Below, one piece after another: positions 61,588 through 64,000 of a stretch of DNA of 64,000 bases. The notes below the pieces were generated by a model. It did no database searches, was not told the origin of the DNA, and was given only the letters and a program-made list of their open reading frames with translations. The stretch covers positions 809,501-873,500 of the forward strand of contig NZ_CP062698.1 in the NCBI RefSeq assembly GCF_018389385.1, in the 5' to 3' direction. The position numbers were made by a program, and so were the translations under genes. The number at the start of each line of letters is the position of its first letter. The first letter of the stretch is position 1. The DNA comes from Anthocerotibacter panamensis C109 (GTDB lineage Bacteria > Cyanobacteriota > Cyanobacteriia > Gloeobacterales > Anthocerotibacteraceae).

Positions 61588-61902
61588 TTGTATGGCCTGC
61601 GGCCACGCAGGCTTATCGGCTGCGCCCCACGCGCATTCTTCCCGATGCTCATGCTCCGCATAGAGCCTTCTGGGATCAGAAGGCTGCGCGGGGCTGCTGC
61701 TGTTAAAGCTCAAAGAGGTTAAGCGGGGCGTCAAAATTCTCTGCCATCCACCACTCCTGATGTTCAGCGTATATAGCTGAAAATCTATTTTCTGGATTCC
61801 TTGCTGCATAGGCTATCTAGCGCTTTCTAAAATAGCTGTGACTAAAGCGTGACTAAATTTTTGTCCCAGCCTTTTACAGATTTTCTGGAAAGACGGTCTC
61901 CC
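61588..61902. other. Palindrome-rich stretch at the edge of the IS605 remnant
   Basis: 315 nt without a gene. GCCTGCG/CGCAGGC (61595-61612) and GCCTTCTG/CAGAAGGC (61665-61684) are short hairpins. These suit the subterminal hairpins or guide-RNA region of an IS200/IS605 element whose tnpB end lies at 60.4 kb. To the right, before the NRPS gene, the sequence becomes AT-rich and I see nothing else. Confidence 0.4.
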
Positions 61903-64000
61903 TCACGTATTAGTGACAGTATCCAGATGGGTCCGCAGAAGGGCGGCTAGGGCTGGGACATGGGGTTCGGTCAGGAGGGTTTCATGGCTGCCTGCTACGG
62001 TGTAGACGTCTATACCGATGGTCAGCGCCTCCCAGTCCGGGGCAAAGTCCAGACCATGATCTTGAGCCTGGAACAAGATAACCCGACCAGAATAAGGGAC
62101 GGGATTATAGGAGGCGATGGCTTGGAGGTTGGCTTGGTAGACCTGGAGGAAGCGCTGGGCGAGTTGGAGGTCCATGGCGGCGGGTAGAGCGTAGGCGATG
62201 CGTCCGTATTCCACCCATGTACTCAGGCGCTCGGTCTCGGGTAAAGCCATGAGGGCTTCGTAGGTGAGGGGGATATTCATGTTAGCGGCTAGATCGGCAA
62301 GGATCTGAGCTTCCTCAACCCGGACTTGCAGATGGGTACAGCCAGGTGCACCCACATCCAAAACAGCCAGCAGCGCCACAGTCTGCCCCGCACATTGGAG
62401 CTGCTGGGCCATCTCGAAGGCGACTATGGCTCCCATGCTGTAGCCACCCAACCGATAAGGCCCTTCTGGTTGAAGCGCACGCAGCGCCTGGAGGTAGTAG
62501 GCTGCCATCGCCGTCACGTCGGTGAACGGTTCCTGGTCATCCTCTATCCCGCGGGCCTGAAGCCCATAGCAAGGCTGGTCCTGACCGAGATGGCGGACAA
62601 GGTCCCGCAGGCACATCACACCGCCTCCAGCGGGATGGACACAGAAAAAGGGCCTCTTGCAACCCAACGGTTGGAGGGCGACTAGAGGAGATACAGCAAG
62701 GTCACGGGTCTGGAGCAAGGCCGCCAACCCTTCGATAGTTCCGTGTTTGAAGAGGGCAGCCAAGGGTAGGTGCTGGCCTAAGCGCTTCTGAATCTGGGCG
62801 ATGAGGTGCACAGCCAAAAGCGAGTGCCCCCCGAGGTCGAAGAAGTTCTCCGTGACGCCAATCGGATGCAGGGCGAGGAGTTCTTCCCAAAGTTGGACAA
62901 GCTGAAGTTCGAGGGCGGTGCGCGGCGCGATGGAGTTGGTTTCACGGGCAGGGGCGGGCGCAGGGAGAGCCTTGCGGTCTACCTTACCGTTGGCAGTCAG
63001 GGGCAGCGCCGCCACATTCACAAAGATCGTAGGAACCATAGGCTCCGGCAACACCTCCTTCAAAAAGGTCCGCAGCTCCACTTCAGAAACAGGCCGCCCC
63101 CCCACCCCGACCACATAAGCTACCAGCCGGTCTTGAGCAGGTAGCACCACCCCTTCGCGCACCTGCGGATGGCTGTGGAGCACACTCTCCACTTCACCTA
63201 TCTCGATGCGGTAGCCCCGTATTTTTACCTGGGCATCCCAGCGACCTAGAAATTCAATCGTCCCATCCCCGAGATACCGCACCCGGTCCCCAGTCTTGTA
63301 CAACCGCGCTCCCACCACCGGACTAGAGATGAACTGCTGCGCGCTCAACTGCTCTTGGTTCAGGTACCCCAGCGCCAATCCCGCTCCCCCCACATACAAC
63401 TCCCCAGCTATCCCCGCCGGCACCGGCTGCTGATAGCCATCCAAGATATATACCTGCGTGTTCGCAATCGGACGACCTATCGGCACACTCCCTGGCATCT
63501 CCTTAAAGCTCCGCATCCGGTGACAGCACGCAAACGTCGTACTCTCCGTCGGACCATACCCATTGATGAGCACACGCTCTCCAGGCTGCTCCAACAGCCT
63601 GCGCACATGACCCACACTCAGCACATCCCCGCCCGCCAACACCTGCGCCACAGCGCTTAATGCTGCTAGCTGTGCATCCACCATCAGATGAAAAAGTCCT
63701 GCTGTCAGCCACAAGGTCGTGATGGCGTAGGTCTGCAACGCTTGGGCCAACTCCTCCAACGAAGGGGTGGCAGCAGGCATCAGCACCAGACGTGCCCCGT
63801 TGAGTAGCGCCCCCCAGATCTCAAATGTCGAGGCGTCAAATGCCAAGGGCGCAAGCTGTAGAAAAACCTGCTGGGCGCTGAAGTCCGCGTAGTCCGTCTG
63901 ACACACCAGGCGCACGACCGCACGATGGGGGGGTCAAGACGCCTTTGGGCTTGCCGGTGGAGCCACTGGTGTACAGGATATACGCGAGGCTGCAGCCGGT
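61903..64000 (-). CDS. Non-ribosomal peptide synthetase, last module (A-PCP-TE), 5' part outside window and frameshifted
   Basis: 670 residues from the first in-frame start (63915), preceded in the window by the core A3 sequence ILYTSGSTGKPKGV in another frame. Adenylation elements: NGYGPTES, GELYVGGAGLALGYLN, YKTGDRVRYLGDG, RIEIGEVE and NGKVDRKALP. Then the carrier domain LGGHSLLAV with its phosphopantetheine Ser, and a type I thioesterase with the GYSMG active-site Ser and a late His (GSHETL). A G7 tract (63927-63933) makes a +1 slip; six G would restore PHRAVVRLVCQ. It may be a real mutation, a phase-variable tract or an assembly error. The gene is the chain-releasing end of a peptide synthetase. 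Confidence 0.85.

Noticed and set aside
1-64000. CRISPR array
   Set aside because: No set of regularly spaced identical short repeats with unique spacers was seen; the RHS and YD repeats are coding.
1-64000. tRNA or rRNA genes
   Set aside because: No intergenic stretch showed a convincing cloverleaf with T-loop and anticodon arms or rRNA sequence; a dedicated tRNA search would settle it.

Overview
The window is chromosomal DNA of a cyanobacterium. Lineage markers are NdhB of the NDH-1 complex, an RpaB-type response regulator, a CpcS/CpeS-type phycobiliprotein lyase, a P-II protein, a DUF2808 protein, an NhaS3-like antiporter, and a TerB protein fused to a Mo-dependent-nitrogenase C-terminal domain. 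The fairly GC-rich, compact gene set would fit a Gloeobacter-like early branch, but that placement is inference.

Layout. 0-2.2 kb: an XPB-like helicase and its Bax1-type (DUF790) nuclease partner, overlapping by about 150 nt in different frames. 2.26-23.4 kb: an accessory island bracketed by two inverted ~320-bp IS200/IS605-derived elements. Its core is a three-gene minus-strand operon (TIG-repeat exported protein, glycine-rich exported protein, 2166-aa RHS/YD-repeat protein with a variable C-terminal toxin-like tip). Downstream lies an array of orphan RHS cassettes, each made of a partial RHS core, a different tip and a small immunity-type gene. One orphan cassette has been split by an Rpn-family nuclease gene. 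The island also holds a di-heme oxidoreductase and a decayed DUF4157 (eCIS-type) effector.

23.4-57 kb is mostly ordinary chromosome: an Hsp70-like gene behind ndhB, a PP-loop ATPase, a tyrosine phosphatase and RibD-like reductase, coaD, a cpcS-type lyase, a P-II paralogue with Ala at position 49, universal stress protein and APC permease, a broken dnaK next to a TPR gene, cutA, rpaB, an NhaS3-like antiporter, a CHASE2 kinase, a protealysin-like M4 protease with its emfourin-like inhibitor, methyltransferases, an MFS carrier and an amidohydrolase. At 55.2-59.1 kb is a ParA-like ATPase lacking both P-loop lysines, with a ribbon-helix-helix-like partner and a palindrome/direct-repeat site in front of it. 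It is followed by duplicated tiny membrane-protein genes that flank an exported LON-N-like protein. 60.4-61.7 kb is nested IS605/IS630 wreckage. The right edge is the last module (A-PCP-TE) of a non-ribosomal peptide synthetase with a one-base slip in a G7 tract.

The most interesting system is the RHS locus. A single exported RHS scaffold appears to have exchanged its tip repeatedly, leaving displaced tips with their immunity genes behind it. The small ParA/RHH/tiny-membrane-protein neighbourhood is a second, less expected candidate module.
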